NCBI GenBank assembly: GCA_951217055.1
Contig: OX578286.1
Coordinates: 30,510,720 to 30,574,719 of the forward strand
DNA: 64,000 bases
Source of the DNA: Gerris lacustris
Lineage: Eukaryota; Arthropoda; Insecta; Hemiptera; Gerridae
Direction: 5' to 3'
Positions 36,540 through 49,149 of the stretch are shown here, piece by piece. Below the pieces are notes generated by a model. That model did no database searches. It was given only the letters and a program-made list of their open reading frames with translations, and was not told the origin of the DNA. How positions within the stretch are numbered: the first letter of the stretch is position 1; each line of letters opens with the position of its first letter. The position numbers and the translations under genes were made by a program.

Positions 36540-37600
36540 AAAAAAGTATATATATAAAATATATTTAAAAAATAAATATATATATAGAATAAGAATGATA
36601 TATTATTATAATTATTTGTGTGTTCAAAAATTGTGACAAATTTTCTTTTTATTTTGTGCTTTTTTTAGAATATTTATATGAGATTTATTTTAATCTCCTT
36701 AAATGAAAAGAACTCACTTTGTAGCTGTGATTGCTTTTTTATATTTTAATATTATATTCAAATTTAAATTTAGTATTTTTAGTCACCTTTTTAATTGATA
36801 ATTGAAATAAAATATATATTTTGTAGAATATAGTTTTGTAAACATTTTATTAATTTTCTTTTACAAGTCTTCCAGTCTTTACCAAAATATCCTTTATACA
36901 TTTTTATCTGAATTGTACATCAATATTCACTGACAAAGATACTTTTTTTACACTTTATAATTACTGACATATGATCTGTTTCTAGTGCATGGTTGAAAAA
37001 AACTGGATACATTTACATGTTTTTGATGTCAGTCTTTTTCGAAATTGTTTGCCATGATTTATAGTGCTCAGCAATGCGTGTACTTATAAAATGTCCAAGC
37101 GCGTATGTTAATTAATTTAAAATTGCGGTTGACAATATTGTTGTGTTATTTTCTATTAGACTTCTCTAGTCATCATTATGAAATGGTACCACAAAATATC
37201 AGTCAAAACAACCAGTCATTGATTTCCTTACTTACTGAGATCATGGTGCTTGATCACACTTAATCGCTTCGGTGTTAATACATTGTACATAATACAGTGG
37301 TGTGATGTGGGAAGTGGGGCACTCTTTTAGTTTGGTACCCACCTACTTCATTGCAAATTTGAGAAGACCTGGGTGGGTAAATGAGTGGGAAATAGTACAG
37401 ACTTGCCTAGTTGGACAGTTAGTACTATGCCCAATAAACTTTAACACCCAGGTCATCTTAAATTTCCAATGAAATGGATCAGTAATTAATAATATATAAT
37501 GAGTGGATTTTACATACTTTTTCAAAACATTGTTTCTGATCATCTTTTCTTTCCCTGAAATGGGAAAGAAAAATCTGACCCACTTTGTCTAAATAACTAC
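36540..37600. other. Intergenic AT-rich sequence, nothing recognised
   Basis: No coding or RNA gene is visible. One end of the GGGGGTACCAAACTAAAAG MITE family occurs at 37318-37342 (GGCACTCTTTTAGTTTGGTA). Confidence 0.55.
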
Positions 37601-37614
37601 AACGATAATCGGAT

Positions 37615-37735
37615 ATTTAGTCTAAAGTACATTGGGACAAAGGAATATCACACTTTTATATACAAACGTGTGATATTCCTTTGTCCCAATGTACATTAGA
37701 CTAAACATTCCTTTTTCTTAATAGTTATTTAGTCA
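37615..37735. repeat. Palindromic inner fragment of the GGYACTTC MITE
   Basis: TTTAGTCTAAAGTACATTGG, ACAAAGGAATATCACAC and then the complement from GTGTGATATTCCTTTGTCCC form a head-to-head dimer of the MITE interior without its outer ends. A related fragment lies at 40080-40112. Confidence 0.8.
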
Positions 37736-38224
37736 AAGTTGGGCAGTTACGATATATTTACCGGAAGATATGAGTGAGCGATACTAGGTTATTTTCAATC
37801 ATTTTAATATGTTGAAATTTTAAGAAATAAAATACCTCAAACAAACTTTCACAAAAATTACAATTCACATTTTAAGTACCTTACCTTGCATCCATTGGAA
37901 AAACTCCCTCTCATCTAATTGTCCATTAAACAGAATTACACTTCGGAAATTTAGACCTTTCTATTCCTCTAAAACTCAACTTATTTTAATTTCGCTAGAC
38001 AAATCTAATGTTTTTTCTGTCAACGAAATAAAATTTAATTGACAATGCCTATTTTGACATATAACAGGTCATTCAATTAAAAAAAAAAAAAAAAATCCCC
38101 AAGAAATGATACATAATACTCCCTTTGTCTATGAAATTAGAGAGGTGTTTCTCACTTTTCCATTTTAATTCCTGCCCTAAATTAATTTAATTAAATAATC
38201 CTACTAGATTATTCCTTTTTCTTA

Positions 38225-38495
38225 GGGGGGTACCAAACTAAAAGAGGCGACCCTATACGCCTCTTTTAGTTTGATACCCCCTATCTTTTTTCTTCTCTTT
38301 CTTTCCCCTTTCTCAACCCCACACAAAAGCCCCACTGCTTTTGAACATTCCCCTATTAAGATAATTTTTTATTTATATAAAATACCATTTCAACATGTAT
38401 TTAAATAAAAATAAACGGGGGGTGCCAAACAAAAGTGCTGCCACATGGCGCCTATTTTAGTTTGGTACCCCCCAATAGGGGGGTACCAAACTAAG
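38225..38495. mobile_element. Cluster of GGGGGTACCAAACTAAAAG palindromic MITEs
   Basis: 38225-38281 is a nearly complete palindrome (GGTACCAAACTAAAAGAGGC against its complement). 38417-38473 is a second, more diverged one. A single end GGGGGGTACCAAACTAAGG follows at 38477-38495. Confidence 0.8.
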
Positions 38496-39324
38496 GCTGG
38501 AACTGTCTACATGCTAGTAAAAATGGCCTCATTTAGGCCTAATTGCTAGGTTCAAACAGGTACTATGTTCTGTCCGACAAGTACTAGATCACTACGCTAC
38601 AACCTATGAAGAATCTCAGCTTCCTCATGTATTTTGAAATATGGCAGCATGTCCTCTGTTTTCATTGTTATATTCACCATCCTCGTACACCAATTATTAG
38701 TTATCAATTATCACTGTAGGATCAAGTTTTACAAAAAAAAAGGTTTTACATGAAAGTTTAAGAGTTTTAAAAAATCTATTAGATGGTAACTACGTGCCTT
38801 TAGGATACTACCTTGAAAAGCCCTTTGAATGGCAACTCTAAAGGTGTACTTAGGGACCATACACTTTTTTTTTATGGTAGTATCGTATAGCAAAGGTTAT
38901 ATCCTTATCAAACAAATAAGAAAACATATATATTTTTGTCAAAAACTTCCTGGTTAATAGGTGGCCACACACGAAGGGGATTTTCAAACGATCTATCCCC
39001 GCCGTCCGCATATGTCATTCCTCTCCCGTCGATCTGGCCTGCCGCAGACCAGACCTGTTAATGCCCCCAAATGTAAACATATCATCCGTTGCTTTTCTGA
39101 CATATTTGATCTGTCAAGGGACAATTAACTTAGTTAATGACAAAATATGTCACATTTTAACGTGACGGATATGCGGGTGAGATATTTTATAGTCCAAAAA
39201 AATCCTGATGAGAGTTCTTTTATAAAAAGATATTTGAAGCAAATAAAAGTTATAAAAAAAATAATGTGGAAGTTTTGGATTTATGTTTGCTGGAGATGGT
39301 GAAAAATAACAAAAATGTAAAATA

Positions 39325-39881
39325 CAGGGTGGAGCGCGGCAGACGTATGAATTTGAAGAGGGGATTGCTCCCTTCCTATTGGTCCTAGACAGTTGAGAGT
39401 AGGGTCGTTTAAAAGAGGGGGACGGGAAGTTTATGTTCCACGTGGGTTCAGTCGCTATAATGGAGAGGTCCGTTCAAACATTTTGCAAGACAGATTTCCC
39501 GGGCGTCTCATCTCTTTAAGAGGCGATTTAAACTGGCCAGCAAGATCGCCTGATTTGGCTCCTTGTTATTTTTTTCTGTGGGGATACCTTAAATCCTTGG
39601 TGTACAGTGATCGTCCCAGAACCCTGGAAGCCCTCAAGAACAACATTCGAGCTAAAATTGCCGAAATTCCTGTGGAAATGCTCGAAAGAGTACACAAAAG
39701 CTTTGAAAAAAGGCTTAATCAGTGTTTGGATGTGAGGGGAACCACTTATCCGATACTTTGTTTAAATCTAGGTAAATTTAAATTTCCCATGTTATTAAAT
39801 CAGGAAAAAATAAAAAATATTTTGTAACATTCTGTGTTTTATTACATTTTCAAATTCATATGTCTGCCACGCTCCACCCTG
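39325..39881 (+). mobile_element. Tc1/mariner remnant with mutated catalytic residue
   Basis: CAGGGTGGAGCGCGGCAGAC and TGTCTGCCACGCTCCACCCTG, with TA on both sides, are the inverted ends. The open frame at 39393-39827 includes LISLRGDLNWPARSPDLAP, then CYFFLWGYLKSLVYSDRP. The usual CDFFLWGYLK has Tyr in place of the third catalytic Asp, and the first two catalytic Asp blocks are deleted. It is non-functional. It is a different subfamily from the 7583 element, judging by the ends. Confidence 0.92.
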
Positions 39882-40439
39882 TATATATGAGCAACTCGTT
39901 AAGAATGGAATAGGAGAGTCGGTTTTTAATTATTACTCCAAATTGTGGTACTTTTTTACTTTGAATTAGGTTGGATGTGGCAAGATTTTACTTGGTTATC
40001 CATCGTTTGTTTACATTATTGTGTTTGACCTTTATTTCAAATTAATTGACAATCTTAACTGGGGATTGATTGTTCAAATATCCTTTGGGACAAAGGAATA
40101 TCACACTTCTGTAAATAAAAATGACAATATCAGTTAGTCTAATTAATAAAGATATTGAAGAGTAGGAAAAGAATATGAAACTATTATTAAATGTTTTCGC
40201 AGTGTTGTACAAACAGAAAGTTTTGGAGGAGACACTCGTTTCGCCCGTCTTTCTAATAAAATAATAAACTATAGTATTTTTTATTTAATTACTTTGCCTA
40301 CATGATAGATAGGTAATTGAATATTTTACTGTTGAATGTATAATATACTTGAATAAACTGGCACTGATTCATATTATGAACCCCACGCTAAACTTAGTAT
40401 ATATATATTTAATATTGATATAATTACGTCAAAACAAAT

Positions 40440-40830
40440 TTTATTGAGCTGTGCGATGTAAATTTATATGTAATTTTGATTTTAAAATTGTAAAATTTGT
40501 CCGCCAATTCTCTTTTTTTTATTTCTTTAGTTCCTTTTCTTTTCTCAAATGGCTAACCTGCTTTTTGTTTAGAGAAAAAGATATTTGTTTTCTTCTTTTT
40601 TTAAACATGGAGTCGTTTCATGTCATTTGCCCCTGTTTTATATCGTACTTTTAAAACAATCCTTTTATTATTTATAATTCTTTTAAAGTTTTTAAATTTC
40701 GAATTCTGTTGTTTTAAAAAATCGGTTAATTCGTCGTTTATAAAAATTTCTAATCGAATAAATAAAGTGTTATCAAGAAATTGTGCAAACTTCGAACGAA
40801 TCAACTTTTATTTTAAGTTCGTTGTAATCG
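40440..40830 (+). other. Candidate leader exon of an unidentified gene
   Basis: Repeat-free sequence with higher TCG content ends at a perfect donor (G then GTAAGT at 40831). An ATG at 40620 opens a frame that reaches the donor in phase 1, the phase required by the exon at 44915. The encoded peptide is Phe/Ile/Lys/Asn-rich and may merely be untranslated leader. No TATA or initiator that I would trust. Confidence 0.3.
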
Positions 40831-41744
40831 GTAAGTTATTTCTTTTTTTTCCGTAAGATGTTATTTTTATTGCGAAGTTCTTCTTTTTTAAAAATATATC
40901 AGTTGTTTTGATTTGTATCTTTAAAGCCGCACCCACGCTATTAAACATTATTCAACAATAACTAATCATGTATTTTTAATTAATTTAAACACCGCTATTT
41001 ATAAATAATCTTAAGTAGGTTGTACGAATTCTGATTATTTGGGTGAGTTAAGTTCTACGTAATTCATTAAAAATAACAAGAAAAATGTCTTAAATCGTTA
41101 AAATAACATTGTAATTGTTAAATAGGATGTTTATTTTAACAAATTCGAAGACAAAATAACTCTGATTTTGGGTTTTTCGATTGCACTCCCAATTATCTAT
41201 TTCATTTATATAACACGTAATTGGCTTTTAAGTGTTTGAAAATAAGTGCCAATGTTATCATTTAGATAGTTTTAATATCTTTTTTCTATAAATAATCGTA
41301 TTATCAAGGTTTTTTTGCGGGGTTTCTGTTAAATTGCAGACTTTCTTAAAAGAAGGAAAATACCTTTGAATATTTTTATCGACTGATATACATTTTGAAC
41401 TTTAAATGAGCTCGATTGATTACTTTATTTAATATTTAGTATTACTAAATTTGTTGATTATTTCGTTTGTAATTTCTATTTTATTATTTGTTGTTTATAT
41501 TAAGATAAGCTCGTTATGTAATTATGACATATTAGTAGGATTTTATTTCGATGAAATGAAGTGGGCACTTTAATGTTTAAGTATTAATATGTTAAACTAC
41601 TTACCTACCATTCATTTAATATTTAAGGTAATCTATAAACGAAAGTTTTGTTTTTCAGTACTTGTGAGCAAAATATAAACTATGTAGAGTATGAGTTGAT
41701 ATAGGTTGAGTTGTGACAAAAGTTTAAATCTGCATTAGTGAGAA

Positions 41745-43070
41745 TAAAGAGACAGAAGTTGTAACACAGTTTTTTAACTTACTTCTCTAAGAAGAGATGA
41801 AGTGTGAAAGAGAAAAAGTCAGTGTAGGAGTTGAGACAGAGGTTTAAATCTGACTTACTCAGTAAGAAGAGATGAAGTGTGAAAGAGAAAGAGTCAGTGT
41901 AGGAGTTGAGACAGAGGTTTAAATCTGATTTACTCAGTAAGAAGAGATGAAGTGTGAAAGAGAAAGAGTCAGTGTAGGAGTTGAGACAGAGGTTTAAATC
42001 TGACTTACTCAGTAAGAAGAGATGAAGTGTGAAAGAGAAAGAGTCAGTGTAGGAGTTGAGACAGAGGTTTAAATCTGATTTACTCAGTCAGAAGAGATGA
42101 AGTGTGAAAGAGAAAGAGTCAGTGTAGGAGTTGAGACAGAGGTTTAAATCTGATTTACTCAGTAAGAAGAGATGAAGTGTGAAAGAGAAAGAGTCAGTGT
42201 AGGAGTTGAGACAAAGGTTTAAATCTGACTTACTCAGTAAGAAGAGATGAAGTGTGAAAGAGAAAGAGTCAGTGTAGGAGTTGAGACAGAGGTTTAAATC
42301 TGATTTACTCAGTAAGAAGAGATGAAGTGTGAAAGAGAAAGAGTCAGTGTAGGAGTTGAGACAGAGGTTTAAATCTGACTTACTCAGTAAGAAGAGATGA
42401 AGTGTGAAAGAGAAAGAGTCAGTGTAGGAGTTGAGACAGAGGTTTAAATCTGACTTACTCAGCAAGAAGATATTATGTTTAAAAGAGAAAGAGTCCGTGT
42501 AGGATTGAGACAGGTTTAAATCTTACTTTTGTAAGAAGATATTATGTTTAAAAGAGAAAGAGTCCGTGTAGGATTGAGACAGGTTTAAATCTTACTTCTG
42601 TAAGAAGATATTATGTTTAAAAGAGAAAGAGTCCGTATAGGATTGAGACAGAGGTTTAAATCTTACTTTTGTAAGAAGATATTATGTTTAAAAGAGATAG
42701 AGTCCGTGTAGGATTGAGACAGGTTTAAATCTTACTTTTGTAAGAAGATATTATGTTTAAATGAGAAAGAGTCCGTGTAGGATTGAGACAGGTTTAAATC
42801 TTACTTTTGTAAGAAGATATTATGTTTAAAAGAGAAAGAGTCAGTGTAGGAGTTGAGACAGAGGTTTAAATCTTACTTCTGTAACAAGATATTATGTTTA
42901 AAAGAGAAAGAGTCAGTGTAGGAGTTGAGACAGAGGTTTAAATCTTACTTTTGTAAGAATATATTATGTTTAAAAGAGAAAGAGTCAGTGTAGGAGTTGA
43001 GACAGAGGTTTAAATCTTACTTTTGTCAGAATATATTATGTTTAAAAGAGAAAGAGTCAGTGTAGGAGTT
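41745..43070 (+). repeat. Satellite of 75-bp then 69-bp units
   Basis: About ten 75-bp units (AGAAGAGATGAAGTGTGAAA, GAGTCAGTGTAGGAGTTGAG, ACAGAGGTTTAAATCTGA) give way near 42466 to about nine units of 69-75 bp with AAGATATTATGTTTAAAAG in place of the first segment. The 75-bp part is a multiple of three and yields a repetitive minus-strand open frame with no independent support. It lies within an intron of the candidate gene. Confidence 0.95.
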
Positions 43071-44446
43071 TCTTCTAAGTTATAGAATCACCATTTTCAG
43101 CCAGATTCTTAATGAAGTCTATAATTGTACCCTTCGTATAATAAACAGTAAATTAAAGCACAGCTTTTAAGACCGTTAGCTGAGTGGTTGGCATATTAAC
43201 AAAACTTACCTGAAACCATAGTCATCAACACCATGAGATAGTTCCAATATCAGGAAGATAATACACATTTCTCGCCGATGACCATATTATTAAGTGGGTG
43301 TGTGAAATGACCCATCCGCAATTAGCCTGTAGTGAAAAACAGGACATAGCCGGGTTTGCCCAATGGACCCCCACCAGCATGACCTACGTCTTCAGGGTGT
43401 TTCGAATCTCAAGTCTTCAGGCTCAATTTATGTCTATTCCCTCGTTTGTCAGGATAAAAAATAATTATCAGCCTGAATGGAATTAGACTGATATTATTTG
43501 TAGTTTTAATTTTTTTTGTCTATTGCCTGGGATTCTCAGATTTCATAGCTATATACCAAAGTGGTAAGAGGGAGTATATTGCAAAACCCTGCAAAAAAGA
43601 AATTGCTCTCAATGATTGGTGACTGCAGATGGTACTTCCAAATAGCCAAACTTACAATATGCGTGTTAGGAGTTGTGACTTAACACTGATTGGCAAATCT
43701 ATATAAGGAAAAAAAATAAAGCTACTAGGCCTGTGGGATGGGTGGAGCTAGTGACTTTTTTTTTTGCCTTGTTGGCCCGACAATACCTTTGCAGCAAAGC
43801 AAAGGTATCTAGCTTTGCTGCGGAGTGAGTTATTTTTAATTTGATGGGTTTATAAACCTACTATTATCAAGAATCTTTTAAATTATTTTCCTAATCGAGA
43901 ACATTTAGATTCTATCCCTCCCCTTATTTTTATACCCCCCCCCCCCCTCCCCCCTTTGATAATTTTATTTGCAAATATACCAAATTACTAATTAATTCCG
44001 ACTACTGATGAAAAGCAGCGGTATTTTCCTTCTGTATCCCCCATGTCTTTTCACATCCCTGAGTAGGGAAAATAGGAATTATCTTTGTATAAACATTGTT
44101 TTACATCCAAAATAGGAGCCCTTTCTCAAATATTATCTTCCTAACTTTAGAAGATCGGTCTGGACTCAATTCCCCTTCTTTTCTGACTCTTCCCTATGTT
44201 CCCCTCAGGAATCAAATTTTGTACAATACCTATTGGCAGATATCAACATAATTTAGAAATTATTATACTACGTATAAACTTGAAGAATTTTTTTTAGTGT
44301 TTTTAAAGAAGTGGTGATAATTATGTTATAAAGGTTTTAGGCATGGTAAGGTGTGAATTATAAACAAATGTCTTCTGATTTATAAACTATTTAAATAATA
44401 TATGTTTAAAAAAATTGAATCAAATTTTTTTTGGATTTAATTTCAA

Positions 44447-44780
44447 CTTGGACGTGATTGACGCTCAGACAAACAGCCACAACTTCTTTTATGACAGCGA
44501 TTGAACAGTTCTTCCTACAGAAATTTCCAGAGAACATAAAATATTATCTTTAGCTTCTTCTGCAATTTTGGTTAAATACATTTTTTTATAAAAAATAATT
44601 AGAATTTTGAAATCTATTTAGAAGCCCCATTCTCCGCCCCATATAAAGCCAGCAAAAAGTATTATAGCCTAACACCCGCAGAATTGAGCTTAACATTGTA
44701 CCCAAAAACCAACAAAATCTGTTCAGCTGTTTGGACGTGATTGACACACAGACAAACAGACACAAAATTTTCTAAACTTA
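44447..44780 (+). repeat. Dispersed repeat with two TTGGACGTGATTGAC boxes
   Basis: TTGGACGTGATTGACGCTCA (44452) and TTTGGACGTGATTGACACAC (44731), each followed by CAGACAAACAG, look like two pieces of one mobile repeat. The class is unknown. Confidence 0.55.
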
Positions 44781-44914
44781 AATTCGTTATCAGGACTACT
44801 CATTTAGCGTAAATACAAAATTTGAGCCCAATTGGATAAATGTACAGACCCCACTCCAATCTTATATATATGTATTTAAGATTAATTAATTTTTTTTTTT
44901 TGTTTTGTCATCAG

Positions 44915-44978
44915 GTGAGCCTTTTGGCCCTTGTGTTTACGAAGGAACACCTTGCAACATTTTTGAAGACCTCTATTG
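44915..44978 (+). CDS. Internal exon of an unidentified small-protein gene
   Basis: A long T-rich tract precedes TCATCAG, and the donor is GTAAGT, both near consensus. In phase 1 the exon reads EPFGPCVYEGTPCNIFEDLY, ending with TG of a codon completed by the next exon as Cys. I do not recognise the product. Cys-rich start and acidic NIFEDLY are followed in the next exon by a hydrophobic helix. A second open frame in this exon stops early in the next one. Confidence 0.45.
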
Positions 44979-45129
44979 GTAAGTTAATTATTAAATCAAA
45001 ATCTTTGTAGGTAAAATTATTAATATAAATGTTTCTTACATCTTAATCATATATAATAAACATTGATAATAAAATAATTAAATTAGTTATTTTTCTGTAA
45101 AACTAAAGCAGAAATCTTTTAAGCATTAA

Positions 45130-45930
45130 ATCTTTCTCGACTTACCGTATTGTATCAAATGTAAGATGCCCTCGAATACAAGACGCATCCCGATTTTTGA
45201 ACCAAAAATATGGAAAAAACATTAAGATGCACCTGTTTCAAAGGGAGAATCTTCAGTTCTTTTTTAACATCTTTTTCAGATGACAAATTTAGGCAGTCTT
45301 ACCATGGATATTGTTAGAATATTATATTGAATAATTACAAGATAAAAAGAACTTTTTATATACTACGTTTTTAAATTTGTTGTTGAATCGTATGTAATGT
45401 TAATAATATAATTGTTAATGTTATATAATATATTAGTGAAAAAAAAAAATAGTTCCGAATTATTGATAGTTCACATAAATGACAACCATCTAGAGAGCTG
45501 ATCTTAAACCTATAAAAGGACAAATCTTTGTACAACGGATCTCACCAACACCAAATCTAAACCATGCTATCGATATATTTGAAATAATATAAATAATATA
45601 ATCAATATATTTCCTGTTTTGCTGTCATTCAATGTTTATCTTTTATTTATAAAAATCACAAATTTGAAACCCGTCAAAATGAAGATTGCGTAAATATGGG
45701 ACATGGCAAAACAAATAAAATAACTTGCGGATTTTTTCTGAACTAACTTTCCATACAGCAAAATTTGCTGAAAACCAATTAAATACTGCTGAAAGATGGC
45801 TAAAAGTATTAAAATAATGCATTGTCATCGTGTTCTGAGCTATGCTAAAAGTTTCAAATATCTAGCTATTCGGTAAGTTAGTTAGAAATCGATTTCCAGA
45901 TTTGTACCGGACAAACAAACTAACAAACAA
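45130..45930 (+). repeat. Interspersed repeat R2, copy 1
   Basis: It shares with 51360-52500 the phrases TTACAAGATAAAAAGAACTT, TGACAACCATCTAGAGA, GACAAATCTTTGTACAAC, GTCATTCAATGTTTATC and TTTGAAACCCGTCAAAATGA. Its left part (CGTATTGTATCAAATGTAAG) is of the type seen at some hAT ends. No coding sequence is visible. Confidence 0.75.
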
Positions 45931-46078
45931 ACAAACAAGAAAGCAAGCTTATAAAAACGTAGCAGAATACCTCTTATTATATTTCCCATCAATGGGCCCC
46001 AAAGGGGTTGAAATATAGCATTTGATGGAACTTGTTTGGAATGTGAATTCTTGAACTATTATTGAGTTCCCAATTGAC

Positions 46079-48142
46079 CAAGGGTTCCCAACGGGGTCCA
46101 GGTGGACCCTTTGGGGGTCTATGGAAATTTAAAAGGGGTCTATAGTATTCCAGGGGTCTATTGGAGGTCGTTGATAAATTTAAGAAGTTTGAATATTGAT
46201 TTATTTATTTATTTTTTATTTATTAATTAACAGTGGTTGCATATTAACATTAAGCTTCACTTAGTCAATCATATATACATTAAAAGTAACAATAATACAT
46301 TAAAAGTGACAATAATAATAACAATAAAAAGAAAATACAAAGTTCACTATAGGCATAAAGTAAAGAGATACATTCAAAAACTATCCTCTAAAAATTCGGT
46401 AACAGAATAGTAAGCTTAAAAATAATAAGCGTAAAATGTTTTTTAAATTTTTTAATTGGAAGGCTTTTAGTTTCTTTGTCTAATTTATTAAAGCACTTGA
46501 TACCCAGTATCAATGGGGATCGACAAGTTTTATTCAGTCTATGTGGAGGCAAAGCAATTGCTTCACCTCTAGTGCTATAATCATGGTCCTTACTATAGAG
46601 AGTATTATAGTTTTCCTTTACAAAGTTTAAAATAGATAAAATATAAGTAGAATAGAATGTTAGTATTCCAGAGTTGATGAAAAGCTCCTTGCAATGAGCA
46701 TCAGGTTTAGATCTCGTTATAGCACGAATAGCTTTTTTTTGTAGCAGAAAAATTTTCTCAGAACATGGGGCACTTCCCCATTCTCTAATGCAATATACCA
46801 TTCTGGAATGAAAATGCGCATAATAAGCCAGTTTAACAGTTTTTTCATCTAGAGTTTTTCTAAGCTTGCTAAGTAAGTACAGGATCGAAGAAAGTTTGCC
46901 ACTTAAACTATAGACATGAGCCTTCCAGTTTAGAGTCTTGTCAATTGACACTCCTAATATTTTAATGTCTGATATATTAGTTGCCAAGTTTTTATGTTTA
47001 AGAGAATGAGTAAGTATTTGGTTTTTTGATTTATTTAACGTCAGTTTATTCGAAGCGAACCATTTATTGGCCTCCTCAACGATATTATTCATTTTTTCTG
47101 TTGTTTCCATGGAAACATTTCCTCGGATTAAATAGGAAGAATCATCTACAAATCTGGGGCTAACTGTTCCAAAACAAGGCAGGTCATTTGTGTAAATAAT
47201 AAACAAAAGAGGCCCAAGAACAGAGCCTTGGGGTACTCCATGTTTATTATGTCCTGGAGAACTAGTCTCTCCACTGAAAGCAGTGACCTGTGTTCTATCT
47301 AGAAGATACGAGCCTATCAAAGCCAAAGGAAGACCACGAATCCCATAATGATAGAGTTTACTGGTGGATTAGAAGCCTCTTACAATATTTCTTTGTTAAA
47401 TGCAAAAGCTGAATATCCACATACCACTGGTGAAAATATAATATCGCCCACCAGCAATAAAGAGGTAATAGAAACTGTTATGAAAATGACCCCCCCCCCC
47501 CCCCAGTTTTAAAAGTATTCTGCACAGTAATTACTCCATACCACGTCACGTCGTATGGATGAAATGTCAGAAGACACTAAAAAAATCATTAATTTGTAAA
47601 TTGCAAACATAAATTTTCTGTGCAGTTGGATGAATTTTTGTGTAGAACATACAAGCAGTACTTTTTGTAAAAATAATATTTTGATTTTACATATTCGACA
47701 TTATAATTTCTAGACTATGAAGAATTTCTCTTAGCGAACTGTTACAAATGTACACTGCAAGTAAACATTATTTGTTTTGAAAATTTACAGTGAACACTTA
47801 AGATATGTTATGTTAGCTGTAGTGACTATACGATGATAGGTAGTTTTAGGCCAAATATTTAAAAAAAAAAAAAAATTAATATCACACTGTGACCACAATA
47901 AGGAAAATCAAACTATTGTCCAATTACAATATAGATATATCTGAAATCAAGTTTATATCTGTTATCTGAAATCTTATAAACCACTTTTTTCTTAGGACAA
48001 ATTGTTATCTTGATTTTTAAGTGCAGTTATCAGTATTCTTCTGACGTTGTATGCTGTATATTAATGGAAAAATGCCAGGGGTCGTAAAAGATAGTCATCT
48101 TTTTAAAAGAGGTCGATGAAGGAAAAAGGTTGGGAACCCCTA
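46079..48142 (+). mobile_element. hAT transposon relic with N-terminal transposase fragment
   Basis: GGGTTCCCAACGGGGTCC at left and AGGTTGGGAACCCCTA at right are inverted ends of the common animal hAT type. At 47354-47488 the plus strand encodes ASYNISLLNAKAEYPHTTGE and SPTSNKEVIETV, which resembles the ASY..SLLIAKA.KPHTIGE..I.P segment of BED-type hAT transposases. The rest of the gene is gone. A LINE is inserted in it. Confidence 0.72.
46200..47360 (-). mobile_element. 5'-truncated non-LTR retrotransposon with reverse transcriptase
   Basis: The minus-strand frame starts by truncation at YHYGIRGLPLALIGSYLLDR (about 47360) and continues through KHGVPQGSVLGPLLFIIYTN, SPRFVDDSSYL (catalytic box FVDD), KLTLNKSKNQIL, IKILGVSIDKTLNWKAHV and a C-terminal LNKTCRSPLILGIKCFNKLD. 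These are the RT palm and thumb of a Jockey/CR1-like LINE. It ends at 46388, and the 3' tail is an (AAATA)n-type run at 46200-46230. A frame of about 312 codons from the first Met is intact, so it is young. Confidence 0.88.
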
Positions 48143-48154
48143 CGATAACTATAA

Positions 48155-49149
48155 GGGTGGTTCTCAGACTACAGGCAATTTTCATGTCCACACTCTTCAA
48201 ATTGCACATAGTGCTATAATTTTATTTTATTTTAGATCAATTATTTCTACCATAAATATGCAAGTTAAAATTAAATGTAAATATGCTTTAACAACCTTTT
48301 TAATAATATTCGGCTATAAAAATATGTTAAGAAGTGGTAAAACTGTAACTACCGTGGTTTTTAAAAATGAATAAGACCCAACGGTAATTACAACTATTTG
48401 AAGACATGGTAATTACATTTCAAAATTGTAAGTAAATTATTTACTTTAAAAATGTCTTTATAAAATATATTGTTGACATAATGTAAAGAGGCAGTATTAT
48501 GCTAATAAATCACAGGAACAAAATCGTTCACAAACAATTATAACCTGTGTTATAAACAACCATGGTAATTTCAATTATAAAGGTACATACCAGAACACGT
48601 GATTTCTTTTGATGGTATAAGCAGACCGACGTTGAATAACATGAAACTCACTGCCTTTTATTATCAGCAGGCATGCCAAAAGACTTTCGATGAGGGAGAA
48701 AAAAAAAATTCCTTACACTAAATTTCTCTACGATTTGTTTTTATTTCGAGCATAGTAATGACAAATAACAAAAGGACACAAGTCAAAATGCTCTGAAAAT
48801 TAATACAATATTTTTTTAAAATTAAATATTGCGTTTTATTAACTATTCACTAGTATTGAATGCATGTATTTATAAATTTTATCCATACACTTATTTAAGG
48901 TAAATATATTAACAAAAAAATGTTAAAATCCTATTTCTGGACTTCCATGGTAATTACAGTTTTACCACTTCTTAACATATTTTTATAGCCGAATATTATT
49001 AAAAACGTCGTTAAAGCATATTTACATTTAATTTTATCTTGCATATTTATGGTAGAAATAATTTATCTAAAAAATAAAATAAAATTATAGCACTATGTGC
49101 AATTTGAAGAGTGTGGACATGAAAATTGCCTGTAGTCTGATAACCACCC
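48155..49149. mobile_element. 995-bp foldback element with about 200-bp inverted arms
   Basis: GGGTGGTTCTCAGACTACAG at left and CTGTAGTCTGATAACCACCC at right begin arms that pair for roughly 200 bases, through AAAATATGTTAAGAAGTGGT and its complement. ATAA flanks both sides, a possible 4-bp target duplication. No open frame. It starts only 12 bases after the hAT relic. Confidence 0.9.

Noticed and set aside
42088..42465. 125-codon minus-strand open frame with a 25-residue repeat
   Set aside because: It is the translation of the 75-bp satellite, whose unit is divisible by three and lacks stops in this frame. There is no flanking gene structure.
43168..43420. tRNA-Ser/Leu-like A box (GTTAGCTGAGTGGTTGGC)
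   Set aside because: No B box at tRNA spacing and no cloverleaf. The only later candidate is over 200 bases away, so it is not a tRNA gene and weak as a SINE.
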